From Faecalibacterium prausnitzii (GTDB taxonomy: Bacteria; Bacillota; Clostridia; Oscillospirales; Ruminococcaceae): a stretch of 64,000 nucleotides of DNA. The notes below the pieces were generated by a model. It did no database searches and was not told the origin of the DNA. It worked only from the letters and a program-made list of their open reading frames with translations. A program made the translations under genes and the position numbers. This document shows positions 10,008 through 18,380 of the stretch, piece after piece (positions within the stretch are counted from its first letter, which is position 1; every line of letters begins with the position of its first letter). The stretch spans positions 186,001 to 250,000 of the forward strand of contig NZ_PRLD01000003.1 of NCBI RefSeq assembly GCF_003287405.1. Direction: 5' to 3'.

Positions 10008-13000
10008 TTAGTCATCTGCCCTCCCTTCGCGTCTGCGCTTGCGGTGGATAAAGCTATATGCCAGCGCAGACAGCATCATTGTGCCGCCCACGGCTGTGTA
10101 CGGGAGTGTACCGGACCCGCCGGTAGAGGGGAGTTCGTAGTCGGCGTTTTCCTTTTCCTTGTTGGTCACAAGGATGGTGCCGGTGCCCTTTACATTGTTG
10201 TTGGTGTAGATCACATCATAGTTCGCGCCGGTGGAGGTCTCCTTCACATAGAAGTAGCATTCAAGGTATGCAAGAGGAACATCGTAGGAGCACTTCCAGC
10301 CATTACCAGCGTTAAGCGTGTAGGTGTCTACATACTCGCCTACACTGTTCGTGTCGGTACGCCTGTAAAGCTCCACTGTAATGTGATCTGGCAGCTTGGT
10401 GGTTTCGTCAATGGCGTTGCCGTCCTTGTCGTACCACAGCTTCTGGATGGTAAGGCGATTGCTTGTGTTCTTTACACGCAGGGTAATGCTTTCGTTGTGG
10501 TAATAGTAGTTGATCTTGTTTGTGTCAACACCAATCATGCTGGCTTTGTCGCCTACTGCATTACTGTATGCGGTTGCGGCACTGGCCGAATCCGTTGTCC
10601 AGATGAAGTAGTAGGGCGTTTCGTCCAGTGCGTAGCCATCGGGCGCCTTGGTTTCCACCAGCTTGTAGAGATAATTGTAAGGACGGATGATCTTACCGTT
10701 CGAATCAGTGCCGGGTTTTAAACCGGGAGCTTCAGAGAAGGTCAGTTCGATATTGCCATGATCATCGGTCGTTTCGGTCTGAATGTCCTTATACTGGCCA
10801 TCAGAAGGATCAAACCAACACAGCTTGAACTCTGCGCCGGGCAAGGCTTTGACGGAGTTCTGACTATCCACCTTGTGGATGGTCAGACTGTCTGTGTGAG
10901 CACTGCCGCCTGCACTATTATGCTGAACCTGAGTTGTAATAGTTTTGGTGACGTAGGAGGAAAGCTGAGCCTTATTTTCCATGGAATAATCGGTATTGCT
11001 GGTATTTGCATACTGGTATTCCAGCACATACGCAAAGCCGTTCGGCACTTCAACGGTAAGAGTGTAGGTGTGCGGATTGCTGCTGGTTTCTGCATAGTCC
11101 ACCCGATAGGAATCGGAGGGAAGCTCTGTACCCTTTTGGCCGGTGGCTGCATTATAAGAATACAGCTTGACCGTAGATTCAACCAGCGCTGCGCTATCTG
11201 TAGAAGCACCATTGATGACCATTGTGTCGGTCAGTTTGATCATTTCGGCATCGCCAAGCTTCAGCTTGTCGGGGTTGATAATAATGGAGTAGTTGACCTT
11301 ATTGCCACTCTTGTTGTAATCAGCACTCTTTTTCAGCAGGGCAGTGTTGTATTCCACTGTAGTATCAGTTTTGGAATCGCCTACGCCCTCCCACTTTGCG
11401 AAGTTGGAGAACACCTTGTGCTGGGTAGTAAGGCTCGGTATCCAGTTGCTCTTATCCACCTTGACCGCATAGCGGATGTAGAAAGCGTTGATTTCACTTG
11501 CGCTTGGATAGTGGAGATATTGAAGCCTGTCTTTTAATTTAAAAGTAAGCGTATTTGTTGTATCATCCAAGGTGCATTCGAAAAGATCGCTGCTGCTCAG
11601 ATCAACGCTGGGTTGATATCCTCCTTCACCCGCAGGGAATTGGAACTGAGCTGAAGTGTGGTGTTCATAAATTTGACTGTCAGTGCCGCGTGCAGCTACC
11701 AGATAAGCCGAATCGGGAACATAGGTCACGTAGTCGGGCAGCTTATCGGTAACGCTAATGGGGAAGCTGACGGCGGTGTTATGCGTGACCAGTTTGAGCT
11801 GGTAGTAGATATAGGTCTCGCCATCTGCGCCGTTGCCCGAGTAGACGGTAGTGCTGCCGGTCTTAAAGTCACCGGCTCCGTTGCGGGCAGGCTCAGTACC
11901 AGAGGACATCTTGATCAGTTCTTTGGTAGAGTTGCCCGGGATGGTGTACTCGTACTGATCGGAACTGCGTTTGGATTCGTTCTTGAAGTAGATGGTCTGT
12001 CCTGCGCCAAGTCCGCTGGCATCGCCCAGTGTGGTGTACTTTCTGATTTCAACAGATTCTACCGGATCCCTGTTGTCAAAGCTCACCTTATGGAACACCA
12101 ATTTGAAGGACTTGATCTTCTTATCTGCGTACTCAGCCGGAACAGTTTCAGTGCTGGAGTTATCGGTTCTTAACGTATGACCGAGCTTGGTATTTGTGTC
12201 AACGTTTCTGCCGGTATAGTACCGTACCTCAAGCCGCAGACCATTGCTTGCGAGATCTTTATACTGGATTTCTTTACCACTTTGAAGCGTAACAACAAGG
12301 CTATCTATGATCTCTGCCTGCAGGTCTTTCAGGATAGCATAGTGATCGTTGCTTTCATTCTTGCCAGAAGAAACCCAAGGATCATCGATGTAGTCCTTGA
12401 TCTCAAGGCGGTTATCCCGCACACCGTCTTTTTCGCCCCAAACAATGGGTGGAGTGACCTTCAGACTCCAATGCATCTTGAAGACATTATTGACGGCATC
12501 GTCTTTTTTGAGGGTGGTATCGTCCAGCGCTTTCTTCTCATGGATCTGATCACGGTCATCGTAGGTAGCTTCGCCGGAAGTCTCCCACTTTTTGTGACCA
12601 TCCAGCTCCAAAGAAGCGCTATTGGTAACGCTGTTGCCGATCGTGAAGTCTGCCGGAGCTTTGGTCTTGTAGGTGACGGTATACTCATAATCGGGATTAC
12701 TGGTATTGAACTTTGCGTCATCGAACTTATAGGTGAATTCGGTAGCGTCCTTAAATTTATTGGTTTCTTCCAAGATCGTACCAGAGGAGCCGCCGGAAAC
12801 CTTGAAGTAACCGGTCATCGTGTGGCCGGTAGGCAGGGTATCCTTGAGCACAAAGTTGTATATGGACGCACCGTTGGGTTTGATTTTGATTTCCCATGTA
12901 ATCTCGCCCGTATCAGGGTCATAACGGCCGTTCTTGTTCAGCTCATTTTGGAAATAGATATCGCAGTTACCCTTTTCGCCATTGGCATAGGCGCGGTTGG

Positions 13001-15590
13001 ACAGGTTTTCAGCATTCAAGCCGTCATGATCTACAACTACATCGTATTCAAGGACATAGCTCTCATTCTTGCCCAGTTCGGGCAGACCAGAAACACCGTC
13101 TGTAGCAGTGATCTTGATGCCCGGGTTTCCATCAGCAACGCCATCGCTGCCTAAACCGCTGCTGGTGTCGTCCTGAACGATGAAATCCGTATCTTTGGTT
13201 AGCGGTTGTTCTCCGGTTTGTGTTACTTTTTTGACTGTGACAGTATTTTTTTCATAGCTTGCATTCTTAAAGGAACTGCCCAGATTCAGATAGTCACTCA
13301 GCACAATGGGTTTGCCGCTGCCATTATCAGAACTGGCTGTGACGGTGTAGTGCATTTTGTATTTGCCGTCCTCCGTCCGGCCACTATGCACACCCGTTTT
13401 TCCCACAGTAAGGTCGGTTTCTTTCTGGAACTTGATAGTAGTGCCAGTGCCGGGGAAAGTGATTTCCTCTTGGCTGGTGGCAGTATTCTTGTCGACCTTG
13501 CAGTCAACATAGAAGTGACCGGTGGTCTGCTTGCGGTCCAGAGTTTTATCAAAGGTAAGGGTGACCTTGCCGTCCGTATCAACTGTTATCGTGCCGATTT
13601 TATTAAAGGAGTTATCCTGCATTTCAACATTAGTAATAGCAGTATCCAGTTTAAAGCCGGCCGGCAGCTGGTAAGTCAGCGTTGTAGTGCCCGTAGGCAG
13701 GCTGCTATCATGAGGAATCGTGAAGTGATAGGTAAGATTAACACTTCCGCCATTCTTGACCGTAAGGTCGGGGAAAGCAGTGGAATCATCTTTATCTTTT
13801 ACTGTATGCGAAGTGCCATCGACGGTAGCAATGATTTTGGTGATCCAGTCATCACTCAGATCAGCCGATGCTCCCGCCGCCAATGCGGGCGCACGGTTCG
13901 GGCGGCTGGTGGAGATGGTGGGCAGCTGGCCGCCGTATGTGTCGGCGTACTGAGCAGCGGCAACATCCACCACACCCACGACCTCGGTGTTGAACAGTGT
14001 TACCTCAGCCACCTTGCCGTCCACGTCGCCGGAAATAACGGTCAGCGTGTCGGCATCCTTGTCAACACTGCTCACGATGCCCACGGTCTCCACGGGCAAA
14101 GCGTCGGTCACGGTGGTGGTCTGCGGCTCAGCAGCGGGGGATACCACGCTGGGGGCAAGGGTGTCCGCGCCGGACACAGAGGTCACGGTGCTGGGTGCAG
14201 CGGTGTCAGCGCTGTCCACCGGCTTTTCGGCGGGCTGCTCCGGCTGCGGGTCAACGGGCTCGGGGGTAAGCACAGTGTCCTGCGTGCCGGAGGTGGCTGC
14301 GGTATCCTGTGCGCCGGTGCTGTCGTCAGCACTGGGGGCTGCATCCAGCGCAGAAACGCCGGAGTCCTCAAGCTCTGCGCTGTTTTCAAACTCTGTATCC
14401 ACGCTGAACAGGTCGTCCAGATCCGGCTCTGCACTGTCGGCGCTGCTGTCCACAGCCACGGTGCGGGTGACGTACTTATTATAAATAACGATGTCGCCGG
14501 GCTGGGCGGCGCTGCCGTCCTCTTCCAGCAGCCAGTCCATGCCGCTCATGGAGCTGCGCAGGGCAAGCACGCTGGCCTCCTGCGGGATGGCGCTTTGGGG
14601 AATCTCGGCGTACTTCAGGCAGTAGGCAAGGAACATCACGTCCCACTCGCCGTAGGCATTGCCATAGGACTGACCGTAGCGGGAGTAGTAGCGCAGGGTC
14701 ACGCCGTCCGCCGGGTCGATCTCGAAGTTTTTCTCGCTCTGCTCGTAGCCCAACTGGGTCTTTGCCACGCTGAGCAGATCCTCGTTCCACTCGCCGGTGA
14801 TCACGGCATCGGCGTTGGCGGCCTGCCACTCCTCGGGGGTCTCAAGGTCGGCAGAGGTATCGCTCAGGCAGCTTACGGTGTGGTGATGCTCCGGCAGGGG
14901 GCACACCAGCACTTCCTCGTAGCAGGCGTCGGTATGGTGGTGGTAGATGGGCTCCACAGTGTCCACCACCGGCTCCAGCGCCACAGGCTCTGCCACCGCC
15001 ATGGCCACCAGCTCGGCGCTCTGGGTGGGCTCTACCACCTGCTCCACAAGCTCGCCCTCTTCCAGGCCGCAGGTCAGCTCGTACTCGGTGGTGTAGCAGC
15101 TTTCATCGTGGGTATGCTCAAATTTTTCACAGATCAGGGTGCCGTCCTCGGGGTCGTAGCAGTCATCATCGTGGACGTGCTCTTCCTCCATGCAGGTCAG
15201 GGTCTGCACTTCGGTATAGCAGTCATCGGTGTGCTCGTGGGGCACAAACTCGATCTGCGGCTCCAGCTCCAGCGGCATGATCTCTTCCTCGGCGCTGCTC
15301 TGGGCAGCACTGGCGGCGGCAGCTTCGGCAGCGGCAACTTCGTCCGCATTTTCAAGCTGGCCTTCCGTGTAGCCGCAGATCAGCACCTTGTCGTAGCAAT
15401 CCGCCGTGTGGGCGTGCTCCACCTCGCCGCACTGGTACTGCGCGGTCATAGAGATGCCAACGCCGTGCAGCTGCCAGTTGACGAACAGGGTGGTGATCAT
15501 GGCAAGCGCCAGCACAAATGCGGTGTAGCGCCGCAGCGTGTGCCGGTTTTCGCGGAACTGCTCCTTGTAGGTTTTAAGGATGTCGTTCAT
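10008..15590 (-). CDS. Giant LPSTG surface adhesin / pilus tip protein
   Basis: Wall-anchored protein of 1860 residues, probably the pilus tip or a separate adhesin. A membrane segment (about 25-40) is followed by six HxH[TD]xxC units (about 57-250), a CHAP-like domain (about 275-375) with Asp317 and Cys324, and a Ser/Ala/Thr/Pro-rich linker. A long stretch of beta-rich adhesin repeats follows, then two Cna_B domains near the C-terminus (YKLVETKAPDGYAL E-box), LPSTG and an RKRRR tail. The ribosome binding site GGAGGAGG lies just before the ATG. It follows the operon's signal peptidase by 24 bases. Base composition in the middle is more AT-rich than its neighbours. The ligand cannot be told from sequence. 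Confidence 0.85.
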   Translation of the reverse strand: MNDILKTYKEQFRENRHTLRRYTAFVLALAMITTLFVNWQLHGVGISMTAQYQCGEVEHAHTADCYDKVLICGYTEGQLENADEVAAAEAAAASAAQSSAEEEIMPLELEPQIEFVPHEHTDDCYTEVQTLTCMEEEHVHDDDCYDPEDGTLICEKFEHTHDESCYTTEYELTCGLEEGELVEQVVEPTQSAELVAMAVAEPVALEPVVDTVEPIYHHHTDACYEEVLVCPLPEHHHTVSCLSDTSADLETPEEWQAANADAVITGEWNEDLLSVAKTQLGYEQSEKNFEIDPADGVTLRYYSRYGQSYGNAYGEWDVMFLAYCLKYAEIPQSAIPQEASVLALRSSMSGMDWLLEEDGSAAQPGDIVIYNKYVTRTVAVDSSADSAEPDLDDLFSVDTEFENSAELEDSGVSALDAAPSADDSTGAQDTAATSGTQDTVLTPEPVDPQPEQPAEKPVDSADTAAPSTVTSVSGADTLAPSVVSPAAEPQTTTVTDALPVETVGIVSSVDKDADTLTVISGDVDGKVAEVTLFNTEVVGVVDVAAAQYADTYGGQLPTISTSRPNRAPALAAGASADLSDDWITKIIATVDGTSHTVKDKDDSTAFPDLTVKNGGSVNLTYHFTIPHDSSLPTGTTTLTYQLPAGFKLDTAITNVEMQDNSFNKIGTITVDTDGKVTLTFDKTLDRKQTTGHFYVDCKVDKNTATSQEEITFPGTGTTIKFQKETDLTVGKTGVHSGRTEDGKYKMHYTVTASSDNGSGKPIVLSDYLNLGSSFKNASYEKNTVTVKKVTQTGEQPLTKDTDFIVQDDTSSGLGSDGVADGNPGIKITATDGVSGLPELGKNESYVLEYDVVVDHDGLNAENLSNRAYANGEKGNCDIYFQNELNKNGRYDPDTGEITWEIKIKPNGASIYNFVLKDTLPTGHTMTGYFKVSGGSSGTILEETNKFKDATEFTYKFDDAKFNTSNPDYEYTVTYKTKAPADFTIGNSVTNSASLELDGHKKWETSGEATYDDRDQIHEKKALDDTTLKKDDAVNNVFKMHWSLKVTPPIVWGEKDGVRDNRLEIKDYIDDPWVSSGKNESNDHYAILKDLQAEIIDSLVVTLQSGKEIQYKDLASNGLRLEVRYYTGRNVDTNTKLGHTLRTDNSSTETVPAEYADKKIKSFKLVFHKVSFDNRDPVESVEIRKYTTLGDASGLGAGQTIYFKNESKRSSDQYEYTIPGNSTKELIKMSSGTEPARNGAGDFKTGSTTVYSGNGADGETYIYYQLKLVTHNTAVSFPISVTDKLPDYVTYVPDSAYLVAARGTDSQIYEHHTSAQFQFPAGEGGYQPSVDLSSSDLFECTLDDTTNTLTFKLKDRLQYLHYPSASEINAFYIRYAVKVDKSNWIPSLTTQHKVFSNFAKWEGVGDSKTDTTVEYNTALLKKSADYNKSGNKVNYSIIINPDKLKLGDAEMIKLTDTMVINGASTDSAALVESTVKLYSYNAATGQKGTELPSDSYRVDYAETSSNPHTYTLTVEVPNGFAYVLEYQYANTSNTDYSMENKAQLSSYVTKTITTQVQHNSAGGSAHTDSLTIHKVDSQNSVKALPGAEFKLCWFDPSDGQYKDIQTETTDDHGNIELTFSEAPGLKPGTDSNGKIIRPYNYLYKLVETKAPDGYALDETPYYFIWTTDSASAATAYSNAVGDKASMIGVDTNKINYYYHNESITLRVKNTSNRLTIQKLWYDKDGNAIDETTKLPDHITVELYRRTDTNSVGEYVDTYTLNAGNGWKCSYDVPLAYLECYFYVKETSTGANYDVIYTNNNVKGTGTILVTNKEKENADYELPSTGGSGTLPYTAVGGTMMLSALAYSFIHRKRRREGRADD

Positions 15591-15614
15591 AACTTAGAGT
15601 ACCTCCTCCCGGGC

Positions 15615-16205
15615 TCAATGGATCAACGAGAAACTGGACAGGGGCCATACCCTTAAAAACACCCTGCCAATGATCTGACTTTTTTCCACGCAGCCTATCA
15701 CGCTGCTGCGGCTGTCGATGGATGTGGAGCGGTGGTCGCCCAGCACGAAGTAGCGGTTTTCCGGCACCTGATAGGGGAACCGGATGTCGCATTCGCCCAC
15801 GGTCAGCGCGTCCACATAGGGCTCGTCCAGCACCTCGCCGTTTACCGAGACCACGCCGTTCACGTCCATATCGATCACATCACCGGGCTGCCCGATGATG
15901 CGCTTGAGCAAAAGCTTGTTCTGCCAGTAAAAGCCGCATAACTCACCGTTTTCAATGTGGTTGGATTTTACCAGCAGAATAATGTCCTTATCCTTTAATG
16001 TAGGGTTCATGCTGTCGCCGGAGACCTGAAGCACCGGTAAAAACAGCGTAGCCAGCAGCACGGCCGCTGCGGCCACCACCACCAATATATAGACCGTACT
16101 GCGCAGCACCCGCTGGTAGCGGTTCTGGTACGCAAGACGTTCACGTTCTGCGGCCACTTCCTCGGTGGAGGGGATGGAAGCAAACCGGATATCGCGTTTT
16201 TTCAT
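15615..16205 (-). CDS. lepB: Signal peptidase I of the pilus operon
   Basis: Membrane serine protease that removes signal peptides. The 196 residues show one membrane segment (about 36-58), the catalytic Ser in SGDSMNPTL, the general-base Lys in LLLKRIIGQPGD and the GDHRSTSIDSR box D/E motif. The ATG overlaps the stop of the upstream coiled-coil gene (ATGA). The location inside a sortase-pilus operon is typical of dedicated signal peptidases (SipA-like) needed for pilin maturation. Confidence 0.92.
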   Translation of the reverse strand: MKKRDIRFASIPSTEEVAAERERLAYQNRYQRVLRSTVYILVVVAAAAVLLATLFLPVLQVSGDSMNPTLKDKDIILLVKSNHIENGELCGFYWQNKLLLKRIIGQPGDVIDMDVNGVVSVNGEVLDEPYVDALTVGECDIRFPYQVPENRYFVLGDHRSTSIDSRSSVIGCVEKSQIIGRVFLRVWPLSSFSLIH

Positions 16206-16687
16206 GTTTCCTCCGAAGGCTGGCTGTCGGCGCTGCGGTACTGGTCCAGCAGCGCGTTGGCCTTGCGGTCAAATGTCTGCCAGCGCTGCTGCACCTCCTG
16301 CTCGGCCTGCTCTACCATGGCGCTGCATTCCTGCCGGGTCTGCGCCTTCAGGCTGTCGGCGTCTGCCTGTGCCTGCTCCAGAATGCGTTTGGCCTCGCTG
16401 CGCGCCTGCGAAAGGGTGTTGGCAGCGGCGGCGTCGGTGTCTGCAAGGTTGGCCTGCACCGAGTGCAGATAGTCATCGGCGGCGGCCTGCGCGGCGGCGA
16501 ACACGTTGTTCAGCTCCAGCGCAGCCTGCGCGATGGAGCCGGCCTTTTCCAGCCGGAGCTGCCGGTCCTGCAGCTGCGCGGTAAGCGCGGCGTTCTGCGC
16601 CTTGAGCTGATCCTCGCTCTGCTTCAATGCATAAATAATCTCTATCAGTTCAGCGCGGTGCATCCGCCGCAGTTCACGATCTGCCAT
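16202..16687 (-). CDS. Coiled-coil protein heading the pilus operon, unknown function
   Basis: A 161-residue soluble protein without signal peptide, dominated by long Ala/Gln/Glu-rich heptads (about 20-150) such as QAQADADSLKAQTRQE. It recalls DivIVA- or SMC-like coiled coils, but no diagnostic motif is seen. The ATG at 16687 follows GGGAG; an in-frame TTG six codons earlier is less likely. It is translationally coupled to lepB by ATGA, so it is the first gene of the pilus operon. A role in placing the assembly machinery is possible but only inferred. Confidence 0.6.
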   Translation of the reverse strand: MADRELRRMHRAELIEIIYALKQSEDQLKAQNAALTAQLQDRQLRLEKAGSIAQAALELNNVFAAAQAAADDYLHSVQANLADTDAAAANTLSQARSEAKRILEQAQADADSLKAQTRQECSAMVEQAEQEVQQRWQTFDRKANALLDQYRSADSQPSEET

Positions 16688-16723
16688 GTATGTCCAAACT
16701 CCCAAACTATAAAGTACAAGCCA

Positions 16724-16764
16724 ACGAAAAGGTTTTCGTAAACTACGAAAATACTTAACGAAAA
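16724..16764. promoter_or_regulatory. Cluster of ACGAAAA repeats upstream of the pilus operon
   Basis: ACGAAAA occurs at 16724-16730, 16745-16751 and 16758-16764, with an inverted TTTTCGT at 16733-16739. Together 16733-16751 form the palindrome TTTTCGTA-AAC-TACGAAAA. They sit 37-77 bases upstream of the first pilus gene, where a regulator could bind. The rest of 16690-17040 is AT-rich with no gene seen. Confidence 0.45.
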
Positions 16765-17043
16765 CGGCTTAAAATGCGCTTGCCGCCATAGGATTTGCGG
16801 GGTGTAAAGGGTGCGGAAGCGCTCCTTTACAAGCTACCTTATTTTACCACATCCCATGTAACAACAATATAACAAAACAGACACAAAATCAAGAGATAAC
16901 GCCGAAAAAATATCGCATTTTTTTATATTTTGTGTGTATTTTTCCCCAAAAACGACTGAAAGACCCCAAAAACTTAAAAAGTTTGTTCATAATTTTGAGA
17001 TGTGAAGTTTTGTACACTACTGTACTGAACTGCTGCGCGCACG

Positions 17044-17088
17044 AAAAAACGGGAGCCGCACTTTTTCGAAAAAAAGCGCGGCTCCCGT
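17044..17088 (-). terminator. Terminator after the GG-leader peptide gene
   Basis: An 11-bp stem (17049-17059 with 17078-17088, ACGGGAGCCGC) followed on the minus strand by a run of T. It separates the peptide gene from the pilus operon. Confidence 0.8.
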
Positions 17089-17111
17089 ATGCAGACTTTG
17101 GGGTCAGCCTT

Positions 17112-17345
17112 TTACTTGCCAAAGCTGGTCAGCAGGCTGTTCAGCGAGACAAAGGACTGGTAGATGACGTTGACGTTGTTGATGATGGAGCTTGTACCGG
17201 AGAAGATGCGGGCGATGTAGTTGAACACCTTGCCAACGTCCAGGAAGGACTGGTAGGCGCTGCTTGCACCGCCGTCCAGATAGGTCATCTCCTCGGCGTC
17301 GATCACGGCGTAGCTGGCGGGCAGTTTCATGGTAGAAGTAGTCAT
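17112..17345 (-). CDS. Double-glycine-leader peptide precursor (bacteriocin-like)
   Basis: A 77-residue precursor. The first 26 residues look like a class II bacteriocin or peptidase-exporter leader: acidic, with EEMTYLDGG directly before the inferred cut. Cutting after GG would release a 51-residue hydrophobic peptide starting ASSAYQSF and ending SFGK, which holds two YQSF-containing halves and no Cys. The start is the ATG at 17345 with AGGGA upstream; the open frame extends further upstream but without support. The gene lies 47 bases after the InlB_B-type gene and before a terminator. No C39 exporter or immunity gene is visible in the window. I do not recognise the mature peptide. Confidence 0.6.
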   Translation of the reverse strand: MTTSTMKLPASYAVIDAEEMTYLDGGASSAYQSFLDVGKVFNYIARIFSGTSSIINNVNVIYQSFVSLNSLLTSFGK

Positions 17346-17392
17346 GGTAAGATCCCTTTCTTCATTGGTATCAATGCGTTTTACAACGTTGT

Positions 17393-17851
17393 TCAGAACA
17401 TGGTGGAGACCAGCAGGGTGGTAAGCAGGGCACCGGCTACCAGTGCGGGCCCTACATACTTCTGCCACTGAATCGCGGCGGGCTGGGTGGCGGGCTGCGG
17501 CACGGTGGAAGCACCGGCCTTGGCGATCCAGTGCGCGTAGATGGTAGCGTCGGAGGTGAACACGGTGGAAGTGGTCACCTTGCTGCCGCCTACCGGCTCG
17601 GTGTACCAGCCGTCAAAGGTGTAGCCCGTCATGGTAGGCTGCTCGGGCGTGCTCTCCAGTTTGCCGGACAGGTTCGTGTAGGTTACCACAGTAGAGCAGA
17701 TGCCGCCTTGGGCATCCATACCAATGGCGTACACGTTCTGTTCCTTTTTGCTCCCTGAAGTGTTGCCGGCAGCAAACGCAGCCGGCAGCGCACAGCACAG
17801 CAGGGTGAACAGGCAGATCCCGACCACCAGCGTTTTCAGGAATTTTTTCAT
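17393..17851 (-). CDS. Small exported protein with one InlB_B (Listeria-Bacteroides) repeat
   Basis: A 152-residue protein: signal peptide to about residue 28 (ALPAAFAAG), a single InlB_B/Flg_new repeat near 60-110 ending in GYTFDGWYTEPVGG ... ATIYAHW, a Pro/Ala linker and a C-terminal hydrophobic segment (about 132-150). It is probably held in the membrane with the repeat outside. InlB_B repeats are usually found in many copies in surface adhesins, so one copy on a small anchor is unusual. GAGGGA lies before the ATG. Probably cotranscribed with the GG-leader peptide. Confidence 0.7.
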   Translation of the reverse strand: MKKFLKTLVVGICLFTLLCCALPAAFAAGNTSGSKKEQNVYAIGMDAQGGICSTVVTYTNLSGKLESTPEQPTMTGYTFDGWYTEPVGGSKVTTSTVFTSDATIYAHWIAKAGASTVPQPATQPAAIQWQKYVGPALVAGALLTTLLVSTMF

Positions 17852-17938
17852 GAGATCCCTCGCTTTCCTTTACAAAGATGGAGACCCTGCCCCACCCGGG
17901 CGCAGCCCGGACAGCGGAGAAGTTTCTTCAATCTATAT

Positions 17939-17967
17939 TTATCACATCCAGTGTACCAGAACCGCAA
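17939..17967 (-). promoter_or_regulatory. Promoter of the InlB_B / GG-peptide pair
   Basis: Minus strand TTGCGG (17967-17962), a 17-base spacer and TGATAA (17944-17939), about 90 bases upstream of the InlB_B gene. From here to 18219 the sequence is AT-rich and I see no gene. Confidence 0.5.
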
Positions 17968-18219
17968 CAAAAAATACAGCTTTTGGCTGAAAAAATAATA
18001 AAAATTATGAAAAAATGATTTTTACCCTTGCAAGATGAATTTTATGCCCAGATAGACCGCATTTTTTGAAAATTGCATCCTTTAAAACTTGTCTTTCGTA
18101 AAAACATGGCAGGAAATGGAAAGCATAAAAACAGCGTCTAAAAGCCCAAAAAATGACAAAAAACGCCGCAAACGCTCTGGGTACTGCGGGGAAAAGGCTG
18201 CAAAAATGCAGCGTCCCTC

Positions 18220-18248
18220 TTGTGGAACGGCAGAAAATATGCTATACT
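18220..18248 (+). promoter_or_regulatory. Promoter of tRNA-Gln
   Basis: TTGTGG (18220-18225), a 17-base spacer and TATACT (18243-18248), ending 11 bases before the tRNA. Confidence 0.7.
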
Positions 18249-18259
18249 TAGCTGCATGA

Positions 18260-18333
18260 TGCGCCATCGCCAAGCGGTAAGGCAGGGGACTTTGACTCCC
18301 CCATCGTAGGTTCGACTCCTGCTGGCGCAACCA
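18260..18333 (+). tRNA. tRNA-Gln (anticodon TTG)
   Basis: Acceptor arms TGCGCCA and TGGCGCA pair. The anticodon stem GGGGA/TCCCC holds loop CTTTGAC (anticodon TTG). The T-loop TTCGACT is present, and discriminator A plus CCA are encoded. It has its own promoter and terminator. Confidence 0.93.
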
Positions 18334-18334
18334 G

Positions 18335-18373
18335 AATGCCCCGGCGGCCTTTGCGGCTGCCGGGGCATTTTTG
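18335..18373. terminator. Bidirectional terminator between tRNA-Gln and the DacA-like gene
   Basis: An 11-bp stem (AATGCCCCGGC, 18335-18345, with GCCGGGGCATT, 18359-18369) followed by T5 on the plus strand. It can serve the convergent DacA-like gene too. Confidence 0.8.
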
Positions 18374-18380
18374 CGTCTGT

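Noticed and set aside
17112-17468. 118-residue version of the GG-peptide gene
   Set aside because: The extra N-terminal residues overlap the upstream gene out of frame and lack an RBS; the ATG at 17345 has one.
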